64,000 nucleotides of DNA. It comes from Candidatus Trichorickettsia mobilis. Lineage in GTDB: Bacteria; Pseudomonadota; Alphaproteobacteria; Rickettsiales; Rickettsiaceae. Numbering within the stretch: position 1 is the stretch's first letter; each line of letters starts with the position of its first letter. The stretch covers positions 310,001 through 374,000 of the forward strand of contig NZ_OY728607.1 of the NCBI RefSeq assembly GCF_963422225.1, given 5' to 3'. The notes below the pieces were generated by a model. It was not told the DNA's origin. It searched no databases and saw only the letters and a list, made by a program, of their open reading frames with translations. Shown in pieces: positions 48,263 to 58,069 of the stretch. The position numbers and the translations under genes are program-made.

Positions 48263-49606
48263 ATGATCAAACAGGTTAAGACCAGATTTGCGCCATCACC
48301 AACAGGAATGTTGCATGTTGGCAATGCTAGAACAGCACTAATTAATTTTCTATATGCTCGGAAAAATAATGGACAGTTTTTTTTACGTTTTGATGATACT
48401 GATCTTGTACGCAGCAAGGAAGAGTACAAAGAAGCTATAGTAAAGGATTTAAAATGGTTGGGGTTGGATTGTGATCAATTAATTACTCAATCAGCAAGAC
48501 TAGATAAGTATCAATTGATCAAAAATCAATTGATAGAGCAGGGCAGATTATATCCTTGTTTTGAAAGCACAGAAGAATTGGAAGTAAAGCGTAAATTGCA
48601 GTTAAACAATGGGTTGCCTCCTATTTATGATCGGGCTAGCTTAAACTTATCAAAGCAACAAATTGAAGATTACATTCAAAATGGCCGTAAACCTCATTAT
48701 CGTTTTCTAATAACAGCAGATCTGGTTCAATGGAATGATCTGGTGAAAGGTGAGGTAAAGTACGCTGGTGCTCATCTAGGTGATCCTATTGTAGTTAGAG
48801 AAGACGGCAGTATGACTTATATGTTGTGTTCAGTAATTGATGACATTGACTATAATATTACTGATATTATTCGTGGTGAAGATCATGTTACTAATACTGC
48901 GATTCAAATTGAAATGTTTACTGCTCTAGCAACAACTGCGCCACACTTTGGCCATTTAAGCCTAATTAAGGCAAGTGACGAGAAAATTTCAAAAAGAGTA
49001 GGGGGGTTTGAAATCGCTGCTCTTCGTGATCAAGCAGGCTTTGAAGCAATGACTGTCAATAGTTTTTTTAGTACTATTGGATCATCGAAAACAGTCTCAG
49101 TTTGCAAGACTCTGTCGGATTTAATTAAAGAATTTGATCTCAATAGTTTTTCTAAAAGTCCTACTACTTATTTACCGCTAGAGTTAGAGCGTTTAAATCA
49201 TAAACTATTGATAGAATTAAGTTTCATCGAAGTACAGAATAGATTACAGCAATTTGGACTACAAATTGATGAGCAGTTCTGGTTAACCGTAAGACCAAAT
49301 TTACAAAAATTGCATGAAGTTAAAGAATGGTGGAAAATATTATATAAACCTGAATTAGTTGCTGGATTAGACAAAGAATTTATTAGCTTGGCTCAAACTT
49401 TGTTTCCAAATGAGGCAGTAAATGTTGATACTTGGAGTAAATGGGTAAATAAAATTAATGAAGCTAGTGGTAAAAGTGGTAAAGAATTGTTTATGCCGCT
49501 TAGGCTCGCCATTACTGGAATGGAAAGAGGGCCGGAGTTAAAAAACATTCTTCCTTTGATTGGTAGGGAAGAGATCATCAAGCGTCTCACAAGGTATACT
49601 CGGTAG
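48263..49606 (+). CDS. gltX: Glutamate--tRNA ligase
   Basis: This class I synthetase has the HIGH-type motif in [20 protein letters not shown] (residues 8-27) and the KMSKS-type motif in DEKISKR near residue 240. The 447-residue length and the C-terminal helical anticodon domain are normal. Many Rickettsiales have two gltX copies, one of which may charge tRNA-Gln; this one cannot be assigned by eye. The gene is flanked by repeats on both sides. Confidence 0.95.
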   Translation: MIKQVKTRFAPSPTGMLHVGNARTALINFLYARKNNGQFFLRFDDTDLVRSKEEYKEAIVKDLKWLGLDCDQLITQSARLDKYQLIKNQLIEQGRLYPCFESTEELEVKRKLQLNNGLPPIYDRASLNLSKQQIEDYIQNGRKPHYRFLITADLVQWNDLVKGEVKYAGAHLGDPIVVREDGSMTYMLCSVIDDIDYNITDIIRGEDHVTNTAIQIEMFTALATTAPHFGHLSLIKASDEKISKRVGGFEIAALRDQAGFEAMTVNSFFSTIGSSKTVSVCKTLSDLIKEFDLNSFSKSPTTYLPLELERLNHKLLIELSFIEVQNRLQQFGLQIDEQFWLTVRPNLQKLHEVKEWWKILYKPELVAGLDKEFISLAQTLFPNEAVNVDTWSKWVNKINEASGKSGKELFMPLRLAITGMERGPELKNILPLIGREEIIKRLTRYTR

Positions 49607-49611
49607 GCATA

Positions 49612-49830
49612 CTCGGTGAAAATCTGCGAATTGCGTTGTCGTTACTGGAAATCTGTGTTCCTCGCGTATGAAGTTATACGCTGCGACTCGATTCCAGAAC
49701 TCCTAGCACTTCTTGATTTTGACCTTCGTCTACCCCCTAACACACATACTGTCATCCCGAACTTGTTTCCGGGATCTTATGAAGTCCTGCTGAGATCCCG
49801 AAACAAGTTCGGGACGACTTTAGGTATAGG
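49612..49830. repeat. Two repeats in the gltX to tRNA-Phe gap
   Basis: Bases 49613-49735 resemble the repeat at 42277 (ACTCGGTGAAAATC, CTCCTAGCACTTCTT, TTTTGACCTTCGTCTA). Bases 49751-49820 form a palindrome with TCATCCCGAACTTGTTTCC and GAGATCCCGAAACAAGTTCG, a module seen again near 62580. The 395-base gap contains no gene. Confidence 0.7.
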
Positions 49831-50001
49831 GATGGCCTTGTGCTCAAAGATATTATTGAAATCGGAGTTACATAGATAATTATGGAAGTGAGTTGGATGA
49901 CCGACGTTTTATCCCTGTGAATAACACGCAACATGCACGTCTATTCAGCTTATTTACGCTTAATCTTGCTGTGTTAAAGTATTTAAATTGTGACCAAGGA
50001 A

Positions 50002-50077
50002 TGGTGGCTAGGGCCGGAATCGAACCGGCGACACAAGGATTTTCAGTCCTTTGCTCTACCGACTGAGCTACCCAGCC
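50002..50077 (-). tRNA. tRNA-Phe (anticodon GAA)
   Basis: The minus strand gives acceptor GGCTGGG with CCTAGCC, anticodon loop CTGAAAA with GAA, T-arm GCCGGTTCGATTCCGGC, discriminator A and an encoded CCA. The 76-base length is normal. Confidence 0.97.
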
Positions 50078-50280
50078 ACAATACAAGTTCACGAGCTGTT
50101 TATAACTAATTAATTAGGCTATGTCTATAAATTTATGTACTAATTACCCCGTTATGATAATTTTTAATTAGCAAATTTAACATAACCTTGCATCGCAGTT
50201 GTGTAAACGCTATTATCTTTTCAAATAAAAACTAATCACCATATTCTGCTTGTGATATAGGATAAATTTATAGGCTCATA

Positions 50281-50670
50281 ATGACAAAAACAAGGCAAGA
50301 TCCTCACATTAATCGTCCAACTTCTCCGCATATCACGATATATCGCAAACAAATTAGTTCTGTACTGTCAATTTTTCATCGTTTGACTGGTGTAATGCTG
50401 TTTTTTGCCATCGCTATTAGTACATGGTGGTTTATTTTATGGGTATTTAGTAAATTTGATCCGTATTATATACAATTAATAAGATGCAACTTATTAAAGG
50501 TGGCATTGTTTTTTATTAGTTTAGCCGGTTTTTATCATTTATGTACCGGCATACGGCATTTAATATGGGATACAGGTAAATGTTTTTCAATAAATTCAAT
50601 TAATGTTACTGGGTGGTTAGCAGTAATATGTGCATTCTTTTTTACTTTAATATTTTGGTGGTCACTATAA
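50281..50670 (+). CDS. sdhC: Succinate dehydrogenase cytochrome b556 subunit
   Basis: SdhC anchors succinate dehydrogenase in the membrane and binds heme b and quinone. The family pattern RPTSPHITIYRKQISSVLSI (residues 11-30), then FHRLTGVMLFF, and HLCTGIRHLIWDTG with the heme His are present. The 129 residues form three helices. It starts the sdhC-sdhD-sdhA operon, with sdhD 16 bases after it. Confidence 0.95.
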   Translation: MTKTRQDPHINRPTSPHITIYRKQISSVLSIFHRLTGVMLFFAIAISTWWFILWVFSKFDPYYIQLIRCNLLKVALFFISLAGFYHLCTGIRHLIWDTGKCFSINSINVTGWLAVICAFFFTLIFWWSL

Positions 50671-50686
50671 TTGAGGATATAAATTA

Positions 50687-51070
50687 ATGCAGAATCTACG
50701 TACAAATTTAGCAAAAGCAAAGGGTTTAGGTAGTTCTAAAACAGGAACGCATCATTGGTGGCACCAGCGCTTAACAGCAATTATAATGGTGTTTTTTACT
50801 ATTTGGTTATTAATGTTTATTAAATGTAGTTGCAATAAGGATTTAAGTACCTTTATTACGATAATACAAAAACCATATAATATAGTCCCATTGGGTATAA
50901 TTGTAGTGATTTCGTTATATCATGGGATGTTGGGAATGCAGGTAATAATAGAAGACTATATTAGTTGCTTGGCTTTGCGCTTTACATTTATAGTATTATT
51001 ACAAATATTTTGTTTAATCACTATAATTGCGTTTATAGTGGCTTTGTTTTATACGATGACCAATATCTAA
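50687..51070 (+). CDS. sdhD: Succinate dehydrogenase membrane anchor subunit
   Basis: This second anchor of complex II has three helices. SSKTGTHHWWHQRLTAIIMV near residue 17 and HGMLGMQVIIEDYI near residue 86, with the heme-ligand His, are typical of the alphaproteobacterial SdhD. The 127-residue length is normal. The gene lies between sdhC and sdhA; an AAGAGGA ribosome-binding site follows for sdhA. Confidence 0.93.
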   Translation: MQNLRTNLAKAKGLGSSKTGTHHWWHQRLTAIIMVFFTIWLLMFIKCSCNKDLSTFITIIQKPYNIVPLGIIVVISLYHGMLGMQVIIEDYISCLALRFTFIVLLQIFCLITIIAFIVALFYTMTNI

Positions 51071-51085
51071 GAGGAATTGTTATAC

Positions 51086-52876
51086 ATGTCAAAAGCTTAT
51101 AATATTATCCAGCATGAATTTGATGTTGTAGTTGTTGGTGCTGGAGGGGCAGGCTTGCGCGCCACATTTGGTATGGCAAGTCTTGGGCTTTCTACCGCCT
51201 GTATTACCAAAGTATTTCCAACTCGTAGTCATACAGTTGCAGCTCAAGGGGGAATTAGTGCTGCTCTCGGTAATATGGGCGCAGATGACTGGCGTTGGCA
51301 TATGTATGATACGGTTAAAGGCTCTGATTGGTTAGGTGATCAAGATGCCATAGAATATATGTGTAAAAATGCTGCAGCTGCAGTATTAGAGCTAGAACAT
51401 TATGGCGTTCCTTTTTCGCGAACAGTCGATGGTAAGATTTATCAACGAGCATTTGGTGGTATGACCACTGCTTACGGTAAAGGTAAGCCAGCACAACGAA
51501 CATGTGCCGCAGCAGATCGTACGGGACATGCTATTTTGCACACTTTATATCAACAGGCACTAAAGCATAAAGCGCAGTTCTTTATTGAATATTTTGTTTT
51601 AGATTTAATTATGGAAGATGGTGAGTGTCGAGGAGTGGTAGCTTGGAACCTTGACGATGGTAATATTCATTGTTTTCGTAGTTCTTGTGTAGTACTTGCT
51701 ACTGGTGGCTATGGAAGAGCATATTTTTCTGCCACCTCTGCTCACACTTGTACTGGAGATGGCGGTGGTATGGCAGTGCGCGCTGGAATTCCATTACAGG
51801 ACATGGAATTTGTTCAATTTCATCCAACTGGAATTTACGGCTCCGGGTGTTTGATTACTGAAGGAGCAAGAGGTGAGGGAGGCTATCTGGTTAATTCTGA
51901 AGGCGAACGTTTTATGGAAAGATATGCGCCATCAGCTAAAGATCTTGCCTCACGAGATGTGGTGTCAAGAGCAATTACCATGGAAATTAGAGCTGGTCGT
52001 GGTGTAGGGTCGCTTAAAGATCATGTATATTTACATTTAAATCATTTATCCCCAGAGATTTTACATCAACGTTTACCTGGAATTTCTGAAACTGCAAAAA
52101 TTTTTGCAGGAGTTGATATAAACTCAGCACCAATTCCAGTTTTACCTACTGTGCATTATAATATGGGAGGAATACCTACCAATTATCATGGACAAGTTCT
52201 CAAGAAAGCTAAAGATGGTACTAATGAAATAATTCCAAATTTGATGGCAATCGGTGAGGTTGCTTGTGTGTCGGTGCATGGAGCAAATCGGTTGGGGTCA
52301 AATTCGTTACTGGATTTAGTAGTGTTTGGTAGAGCAGCTTCGTTAAAAGCTGCAGAAATAATTAAGCCTGGGGCTTCTCATAAAATTTTATCTGGATCAG
52401 CTCTTGATCAAATACTCAGTCGTTTTGATCAGGTTCGTCATGCTAGTGGTGAAATTACTGCCGCAAAATTACGCTTAAAAATGCAAAGAGTAATGCAAAA
52501 TCATGCGGCGGTGTTTAGGAATGAAGAAGTACTAAATGAAGGTGTATCGATGATTGATGAGTTGCGATCAGAATATACTAATGTTGCTATTGCTGATCGC
52601 TCATTAATTTGGAATAGTGATTTAGTAGAGGCTTTGGAATTGTCTAATTTATTAGATCAAGCAGTACTAACCATGCATTCTGCTGTTAACAGACGTGAGA
52701 GTCGTGGAGCTCATGCAAGAGAAGACTACCCTGAGCGAAATGATGAGCACTGGATGAGACATACCTTAGCGCAACTTGATGATGTTGGTGCGGTAACTCT
52801 TGATTATAAGCCGGTAACGCTTACTACTATGACTGATGAAGTGGAGTCGGTACCACCAACCAAGAGGGTATATTAA
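51086..52876 (+). CDS. sdhA: Succinate dehydrogenase flavoprotein subunit
   Basis: SdhA oxidises succinate using covalent [19 protein letters not shown] is the FAD-binding fold, [17 protein letters not shown] contains the flavin-linked His, and [20 protein letters not shown] and RHASGE follow as active-site parts. The ATG at 51086 with AAGAGGA ahead is chosen over the TTG at 51077. sdhB is not adjacent, as is usual in Rickettsia where it lies elsewhere. The 596-residue length is normal. Confidence 0.97.
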   Translation: MSKAYNIIQHEFDVVVVGAGGAGLRATFGMASLGLSTACITKVFPTRSHTVAAQGGISAALGNMGADDWRWHMYDTVKGSDWLGDQDAIEYMCKNAAAAVLELEHYGVPFSRTVDGKIYQRAFGGMTTAYGKGKPAQRTCAAADRTGHAILHTLYQQALKHKAQFFIEYFVLDLIMEDGECRGVVAWNLDDGNIHCFRSSCVVLATGGYGRAYFSATSAHTCTGDGGGMAVRAGIPLQDMEFVQFHPTGIYGSGCLITEGARGEGGYLVNSEGERFMERYAPSAKDLASRDVVSRAITMEIRAGRGVGSLKDHVYLHLNHLSPEILHQRLPGISETAKIFAGVDINSAPIPVLPTVHYNMGGIPTNYHGQVLKKAKDGTNEIIPNLMAIGEVACVSVHGANRLGSNSLLDLVVFGRAASLKAAEIIKPGASHKILSGSALDQILSRFDQVRHASGEITAAKLRLKMQRVMQNHAAVFRNEEVLNEGVSMIDELRSEYTNVAIADRSLIWNSDLVEALELSNLLDQAVLTMHSAVNRRESRGAHAREDYPERNDEHWMRHTLAQLDDVGAVTLDYKPVTLTTMTDEVESVPPTKRVY

Positions 52877-52885
52877 CGGGTATTA

Positions 52886-53143
52886 ATGGCTACTAAAAAC
52901 GACTTAATAGAAGCTCTAAGTAAAGAAATCAGCTATTTATCGAAAGAAGATAGCAGTGAGGTCGTCAATTTAGTTTTAGAATACTTAACTGCAGCGCTTG
53001 TTCAGCATAATCGGATAGAGATTAGAGGGTTTGGTAGTTTTTCAATACGTAGTAGAAAATATGCAAACTCTAATAAATTGTATAGTACAGTTTACTATCG
53101 TATGGCAAAAAATATCATGGATCCAACCGATAAACAAGTGTAG
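52886..53143 (+). CDS. HU/IHF-family DNA-binding protein
   Basis: The 85-residue protein has the bacterial histone-like fold: KNDLIEALSKEISYLSKEDS at the start, IEIRGFGSFSIRSRKYANS as the DNA-bending arm base, and a short end. The arm region is less conserved than in classic HU, closer to IHF-beta or a rickettsial variant. It starts nine bases after sdhA and is probably in the same transcript. Confidence 0.85.
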   Translation: MATKNDLIEALSKEISYLSKEDSSEVVNLVLEYLTAALVQHNRIEIRGFGSFSIRSRKYANSNKLYSTVYYRMAKNIMDPTDKQV

Positions 53144-53212
53144 AGTTAAATTCAGGCTCGTGGACACATCTCAACTATATAGATCAATAATCGATAGGAA
53201 TATAAGACAATT

Positions 53213-53479
53213 ATGGATACAGGTTCTTTTAATGAAATTACTCGAGAAGCGCTGTATGTTTTGATTGCCGTTTCTAGCCCTATACTAATTTTATCTTTAG
53301 CAGTTGGTTTGATTATTTCATTATTTCAAGCTTTAACACAAATCCAGGAAACCACATTAACATTCGTACCTAAGATTCTTACTATTTATATTAGTATGCT
53401 GATAATACTGCCATATATGCTATCAAAATTAAAAATTTTTACCGACCATATTATTCAGCATATAACTCAATATCGGTGA
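53213..53479 (+). CDS. fliQ: FliQ-like export apparatus protein
   Basis: The 88-residue protein has two membrane helices, EALYVLIAVSSPILILSLAV and ILTIYISMLIILPYMLSKL, around the conserved GLIISLFQALTQIQETTLTF, which is diagnostic of FliQ and its type III relative SctS. FliQ forms part of the flagellar or type III export gate with FliP and FliR. No other flagellar gene is in the window. Flagellar genes are known from some Rickettsiales lineages but are scattered, so either dispersed genes or a remnant are possible. Confidence 0.88.
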   Translation: MDTGSFNEITREALYVLIAVSSPILILSLAVGLIISLFQALTQIQETTLTFVPKILTIYISMLIILPYMLSKLKIFTDHIIQHITQYR

Positions 53480-53499
53480 GTTTTTGAACCGCTCTACTT

Positions 53500-54285
53500 C
53501 TATGATTGCTTAATTTGCGCTTTATTAAAAAGTTTAAAGAAATTATCAGTTGTCTGCTGTGCTAGCTCCATTTTAGAAATATTTTTAAGATCTGCAATCG
53601 CAGCAGCTACAAATTCTACAAAGGCTGGTTCATTAACAGAACTACGCATTGGTACTGGTGCTAGGTAAGGAGAATCTGTTTCAATTAATAATCGATCTAA
53701 TGGTAGAAATTTCACTATTTCTCGTAAATGATCAGCATTTTTAAAGGTGATAATCCCGGAAATCGAAATATACATCCCAAGATCAAGCATTTTTTGTGCT
53801 AAATGCTTTGAAGCGGTAAAGCAATGAATTAGCCCTGGAAATGCTGAATTCTTCATCTCGCTAGTGATAATATCAATAGTATCTTCCTCTGCCTCACGAG
53901 TATGTACGATAACAGGGAGAGTAGTGCTTTGTGCAGCAATTATATGCTGAAGAAAGCTGTGTTTCTGCTGTTTTTTTCTAGTAGAATCATGATAATAATC
54001 CAGTCCAGTTTCACCGAGACCAATCACCTTAATATGCTCTGATAGTTTTATTAGTTCTAAGTAAGAAAGAGTATCAATTGCATCAGTTGGATGTACTCCA
54101 ACTGATGTATAAACAGCTTCAAATTCTTCTGCAATTTTTAAGATATTTGGAAAATCATCAAGTTTGGTACAGATAGTTTGCATATAGTTAACACCGTTTT
54201 TATTGGCACGAGCTATAATATCTGACAAACTATCTTTAGTTTTATCGGCTAATAAATCTAAATGACAATGTGAGTCTACTAACAT
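53500..54285 (-). CDS. tatD: TatD-family metal-dependent hydrolase/DNase
   Basis: TatD proteins are TIM-barrel nucleases with two metals. The motifs appear in order: MLVDSHCHLDLLA, GLGETGLDYYHD, PVIVHTREAEEDT, LIHCFTAS and LIETDSPYLAPVPMR. At 261 residues it has the normal length. Related proteins are called YcfH. It is convergent with fliQ, with 20 bases between stops. Confidence 0.92.
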   Translation of the reverse strand: MLVDSHCHLDLLADKTKDSLSDIIARANKNGVNYMQTICTKLDDFPNILKIAEEFEAVYTSVGVHPTDAIDTLSYLELIKLSEHIKVIGLGETGLDYYHDSTRKKQQKHSFLQHIIAAQSTTLPVIVHTREAEEDTIDIITSEMKNSAFPGLIHCFTASKHLAQKMLDLGMYISISGIITFKNADHLREIVKFLPLDRLLIETDSPYLAPVPMRSSVNEPAFVEFVAAAIADLKNISKMELAQQTTDNFFKLFNKAQIKQS

Positions 54286-54462
54286 TTGTTGCGCTTATAT
54301 AGAGTTAAAACAAGTATCACGAGATCCCGAACCTATTCTATGTATTTAGTCCACAAGCTAGTCAACTTAGGCTCTGAGTTGAACCATCTAATTTACCTTA
54401 CGTCAAAATAGTTTCCGTAATAAGAGTTACTTTAGGCGGTTATTAGTGATACACCTCTATTC

Positions 54463-54490
54463 ATTTTCCATAATATATATTATGAAACTT
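54463..54490. promoter_or_regulatory. dif-like XerC/XerD recombination site
   Basis: An 11-6-11 layout is visible: left arm ATTTTCCATAA, spacer TATATA, right arm TTATGAAACTT. The central 16 bases CATAATATATATTATG match the E. coli dif centre at 15 of 16 positions. The site lies in the 313-base gap between tatD and the ISNCY element, 24 bases from its left end. IS1202-type elements have been reported to insert beside dif sites, which supports the reading, but AT-rich DNA can produce such palindromes by chance. Confidence 0.55.
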
Positions 54491-54806
54491 TTTTGTGTAA
54501 GCCCAAAGCGATAATGTCGTGTTTTAACAAAGTTCAAATGTCGTCTTTATAATAATTTGTTAGAGTGAATAACTCCAGTAAATTCATAAAGGATGTCATA
54601 TGGAGTTATTCACGATGAGTCATTTAGAGCTAACTCGCCTAGATCTTATTAAACAACTAATAGAACGTAAACTAACACAAGCTCAAGTAGCTGAGCAGTT
54701 GAGTATTTGTATTCGTCAAGTACAACGCTTAGTCAAGAACTACAAGAACGATGAGTATTATGGGCTGATATCTAAAAAACGAGGTAAACCAAGTAACAAT
54801 ACTATT

Positions 54807-56161
54807 GGCTCTTCCGTAGTTCCTGTGGTTTTATGCAAAGGCCTTATATCCTCTAAGATCAAGAAACAATCTTTGAAAAAATGATGTGGGTTTTGATATT
54901 CCGTAACACCTCCTTTTGAGGACTTTAATTTTGTTATTAAGCCCTTCGACAAACCCGCTATTTTTTCTACTTTTAAAATAATTGAGAATGTTTGCTTTAT
55001 ATCTTTCCAGTGTTTTTATAAACCCGTCAAAACAAGTAAGATTGTTATTTTGGACGCTTTGAATCCATCGGCTTATCTGCGTCAGAGCCATTTTACGATT
55101 ATGATGCGCATTAAAAATATGAGTTAACTTGATAGCCATTTTGTGAACTTCTTTAAGCAATGGTGAATGTATGTACATAAATTCCAGTATTGCTTTTTCC
55201 TGGATAGAAAGGCACTCGTGTTTTTTTCGAACAACCCACATCATACCTTCGAGCTTTGCATAATCCTCTGGAGTTAACAGAGATTTCAGACGCTTCATTT
55301 CTTCAATACGAACCCTGTCAAGCGGCTCTCTATAAAGCTTTGATACATGATATCTGTCAATAACAACAAGTCGTTTCCCAAATACCTCTTCTGCAGATTT
55401 GACAAATCCATCATACATGTCGGTACAGATGGATCTTACGGTCTTCTTTAAATGACCTGGTATTGATTCTAAAAACATTTTTACGGTTTCTTTTAATCTA
55501 TCCGGCAAGACGGCGATCACCGATAACTCACCAGATTTGTCTTTAACGCTGACGATCGTTAAATAATCGTTGTGACCTTTTTTTACAGCAATTTCATCAA
55601 TTCCTATTGTTTCCAAATTAGTATACATCGCCCAATCCACAATCATATTAACGCTCCTGTTAAGAGCAGACTCTACGATTTCAGAGCTAATCTGTTCTTT
55701 TTTACCGACATCCTCGATAGTACTATGAATTAGTTGGCGGTTTATATATTTATCAAGACCTTTGGTTGTTTTAGATTTTCTTTCACACCAGTCATACTGT
55801 TCCGACGTAACCGGATGATCATCACAATGTTGGCATTCATATCGAGCAACGCGTATACGCAAGTATACCGGTGTGTCTAGGATAGACAGGTGGCGTACTG
55901 TTATTGTTTCGCCAAAACCATACCGTTTATTTGTTAATTGTCCGCACTTATGGCAGGCTGTTTCCTTCTTTGTGCTTTCTACGTCAAAGATGATATTCCC
56001 TTGCGTATCAATGGTTTGAGCTATTATTTTTAGAGAATCTATATCTAAGGGGAGTGTAAAATTTGACATTTTGACGGCTATTATTGAGGATTATATATTT
56101 ATCCATACCCTATAACCCATATTCTCATTGATTGCTATCCCACAGGAACTACGGAAGAGCC
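54807..56161 (-). mobile_element. ISL3-family insertion sequence (1355 bp)
   Basis: The terminal repeats GGCTCTTCCGTAGTTCCTGT and the complement ending at 56161 are perfect over 22 bases. ATACTATT is duplicated at 54799-54806 and 56162-56169, the 8-bp size typical of ISL3. The element interrupts the ISNCY transposase. Confidence 0.96.
54831..56069 (-). CDS. ISL3-family transposase
   Basis: The 412-residue protein has an N-terminal zinc ribbon (CHKCGQ and CQHCDD), then the DDE domain with GIDEIAVKKGH, CTDMYDGFVKSAEE and the Glu in GFVEGLNNKIKVLKRRCYG, all characteristic of ISL3. The frame is complete. It occupies nearly all of the element and is probably functional. Confidence 0.95.
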   Translation of the reverse strand: MSNFTLPLDIDSLKIIAQTIDTQGNIIFDVESTKKETACHKCGQLTNKRYGFGETITVRHLSILDTPVYLRIRVARYECQHCDDHPVTSEQYDWCERKSKTTKGLDKYINRQLIHSTIEDVGKKEQISSEIVESALNRSVNMIVDWAMYTNLETIGIDEIAVKKGHNDYLTIVSVKDKSGELSVIAVLPDRLKETVKMFLESIPGHLKKTVRSICTDMYDGFVKSAEEVFGKRLVVIDRYHVSKLYREPLDRVRIEEMKRLKSLLTPEDYAKLEGMMWVVRKKHECLSIQEKAILEFMYIHSPLLKEVHKMAIKLTHIFNAHHNRKMALTQISRWIQSVQNNNLTCFDGFIKTLERYKANILNYFKSRKNSGFVEGLNNKIKVLKRRCYGISKPTSFFQRLFLDLRGYKAFA

Positions 56162-56354
56162 ATACTATTCCTAATGATACTAAGGAAAAAGTATTAGCAA
56201 TAATCTATAAACATTATAGAGATTTCGACCCTACTCTAGCTACAGAGAAACTTATTAAACACCATAATTATAACATTTCAGTCGAAACTATTCGTAAATG
56301 GATGATCGAAGCTAATTTATGGATTCCTAGAAGGCAAAGACTTAAACGAGCTTA

Positions 56355-57257
56355 TAGCTAAACCCCTATAAAACGGTTATAACATGTACTTTTCAAACAG
56401 AGTGTCTACGTCACAGCGATATTTCCTTCTTCTAGATTTAGCTTGAGCCCATTTTGGTTCAATAGGATTCAAATCAGGAGAATAAGGCGGTAAGTACTCC
56501 AATATATGACCAGCTTTTTCTATCATAGTTTTTAAATACGGACTTTTATGGAAACTTGCATTGTCTGTCACAACCACGGAATTATTAGGTAATTTCGGTA
56601 TTAAATCTTGTTCTACCCAGCTGTTAAAAATAACTGTATTAACATTGCCGTCAAAAATTGACACGGTTAGCAGCGATTTACCTACTAATGCCCCTATAAC
56701 ATTAGTTCTTTTTGACGGATGCCAATCATGAACACCATAACACCTCTTGCCTTTTGCCGAATATCCGTGAGTTCTAGGCGCGCTATGGACAAACCCGCTC
56801 TCATCGGTAAAGACAATAACTTTTTCCTCTGCCTCGTACTTTTTTATCTTATTCTGAAATTCTAACCTCTCTTCTTCTTTTGCCTTCGGATGTTTTAAAG
56901 CTTTTTTTATACGTAATGTTCAACTTCTTTAATGCTTTTTGTATTCCAGATTTACTCACTCCTAACCGCTCAGCTCTTTCATATTGATACGCGTCACTAT
57001 ATTGCACCACGTCTTCTCTCAATTTATCAATCGGTATTTTTTTCGAAGCTCTATTCCTATTCTTTAGAGGAGATATTTTTTTAGTCCATACAAATACCGT
57101 GTTTTTTCCTACTCCAAAACGTTTTGATATTGATTCAAAACTCATCTTCTCTTTTTCTTTGATAGCCAGTACTTTCTTTCTAAAATCTATCGAATATGTC
57201 ATAACAATTATTTTAATTATACCCTTTGATTATAACCGTTTTATAGAGGTTTAGCTA
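56355..57257 (-). mobile_element. IS630-family insertion sequence (903 bp), intact copy
   Basis: The terminal repeats begin TAGCTAAACC and continue, with one mismatch, to TATAAAACGGTTATAA. TA is duplicated at 56353-56354 and 57258-57259, as expected for IS630. It splits the ISNCY transposase and apart from the insertion is the same element as that in the leucine-rich repeat gene. Confidence 0.95.
56377..57202 (-). CDS. IS630 transposase in two frames
   Basis: The first frame (57202 to 56849) encodes MTYSIDFRKKVLAIKEKEKM with helix-turn-helix DNA-binding regions. The catalytic part lies in the +1 frame and reads KALKHPKAKEEERLEFQNKI, FTDESGFVHS, VVTDNASFHKS and PDLNPIEPKW, ending at 56377. 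The switch point is a run of seven A on the minus strand (56908-56902). Frameshifting or transcriptional slippage at such a run is known in IS630 elements; a simple ancestral mutation is also possible, since both copies share it. Confidence 0.88.
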
Positions 57258-58069
57258 TATCAGCCACGTTATCGTCGTGATTGTTATGGGGAACTTATCC
57301 AGATTGATGGTTCATTACACCATTGGTTTGAAGATCGAGGATCTAAATGTACATTATTGGTGTATATTGATGATGCTACCAGTAAGTTAATGCAGCTATA
57401 TTTTACGGCTTCTGAATCAATGCAAACCTACTTTTTGGCCACTAAGTCTTATATCAGTAAACATGGTCGTCCCCTCGCCTTTTACAGTGATAAACTAAGT
57501 GTCTTTAGGAATGCTAATCACAAAGCTGCAGAAGAAGGCAATGCTACTCAATTTGGTAGAGCCTTAAGGGAATTAGACATCCAACTTATTTGTGCTAATA
57601 GTAGCCAAGCTAAAGGCAGAGTAGAAAGAGCTAACAAAACCTTACAAGACAGGCTAGTTAAGGAACTGAGATTAAGAAATATCTCAACAATTAAAGATGC
57701 TAACGGCTATTTAGAAGAATTTATCCAAGAACATAATGATAAGTTTGCTAAAGCTCCAATATATAGTGAAGACCTACATAGAGAGCTATTACCGCATATG
57801 TTACCTAATGAAATATTATGTTTTAAGACTTTAAGAACTGTTTCTATTAACCTGACTTTTCAGCATAATAGACAATTATTTATGTTAGAAGATACAATAC
57901 AAACAAGAGAATTACGGAGAAAACAGATTACACTATATGAGTATCCTGAAGGAGGAATAAAGGTATTTTACCACGATAAAGAGCTTCAGTATCGTATTCT
58001 CTACGACAGGGTAAAAGAGCTAGCGCAAGGAGAAATAGTAACGGATAATAAGTATCTTGCTGATATACT

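Noticed and set aside
49616..49879. 87-codon frame after gltX
   Set aside because: It spans two dispersed repeat families and shares repeat sequence with 42277-42540, so it is probably not a gene.
53213..53479. Type III secretion SctS rather than FliQ
   Set aside because: The families cannot be separated safely by eye, but no other secretion gene is present and FliQ is the more likely name.
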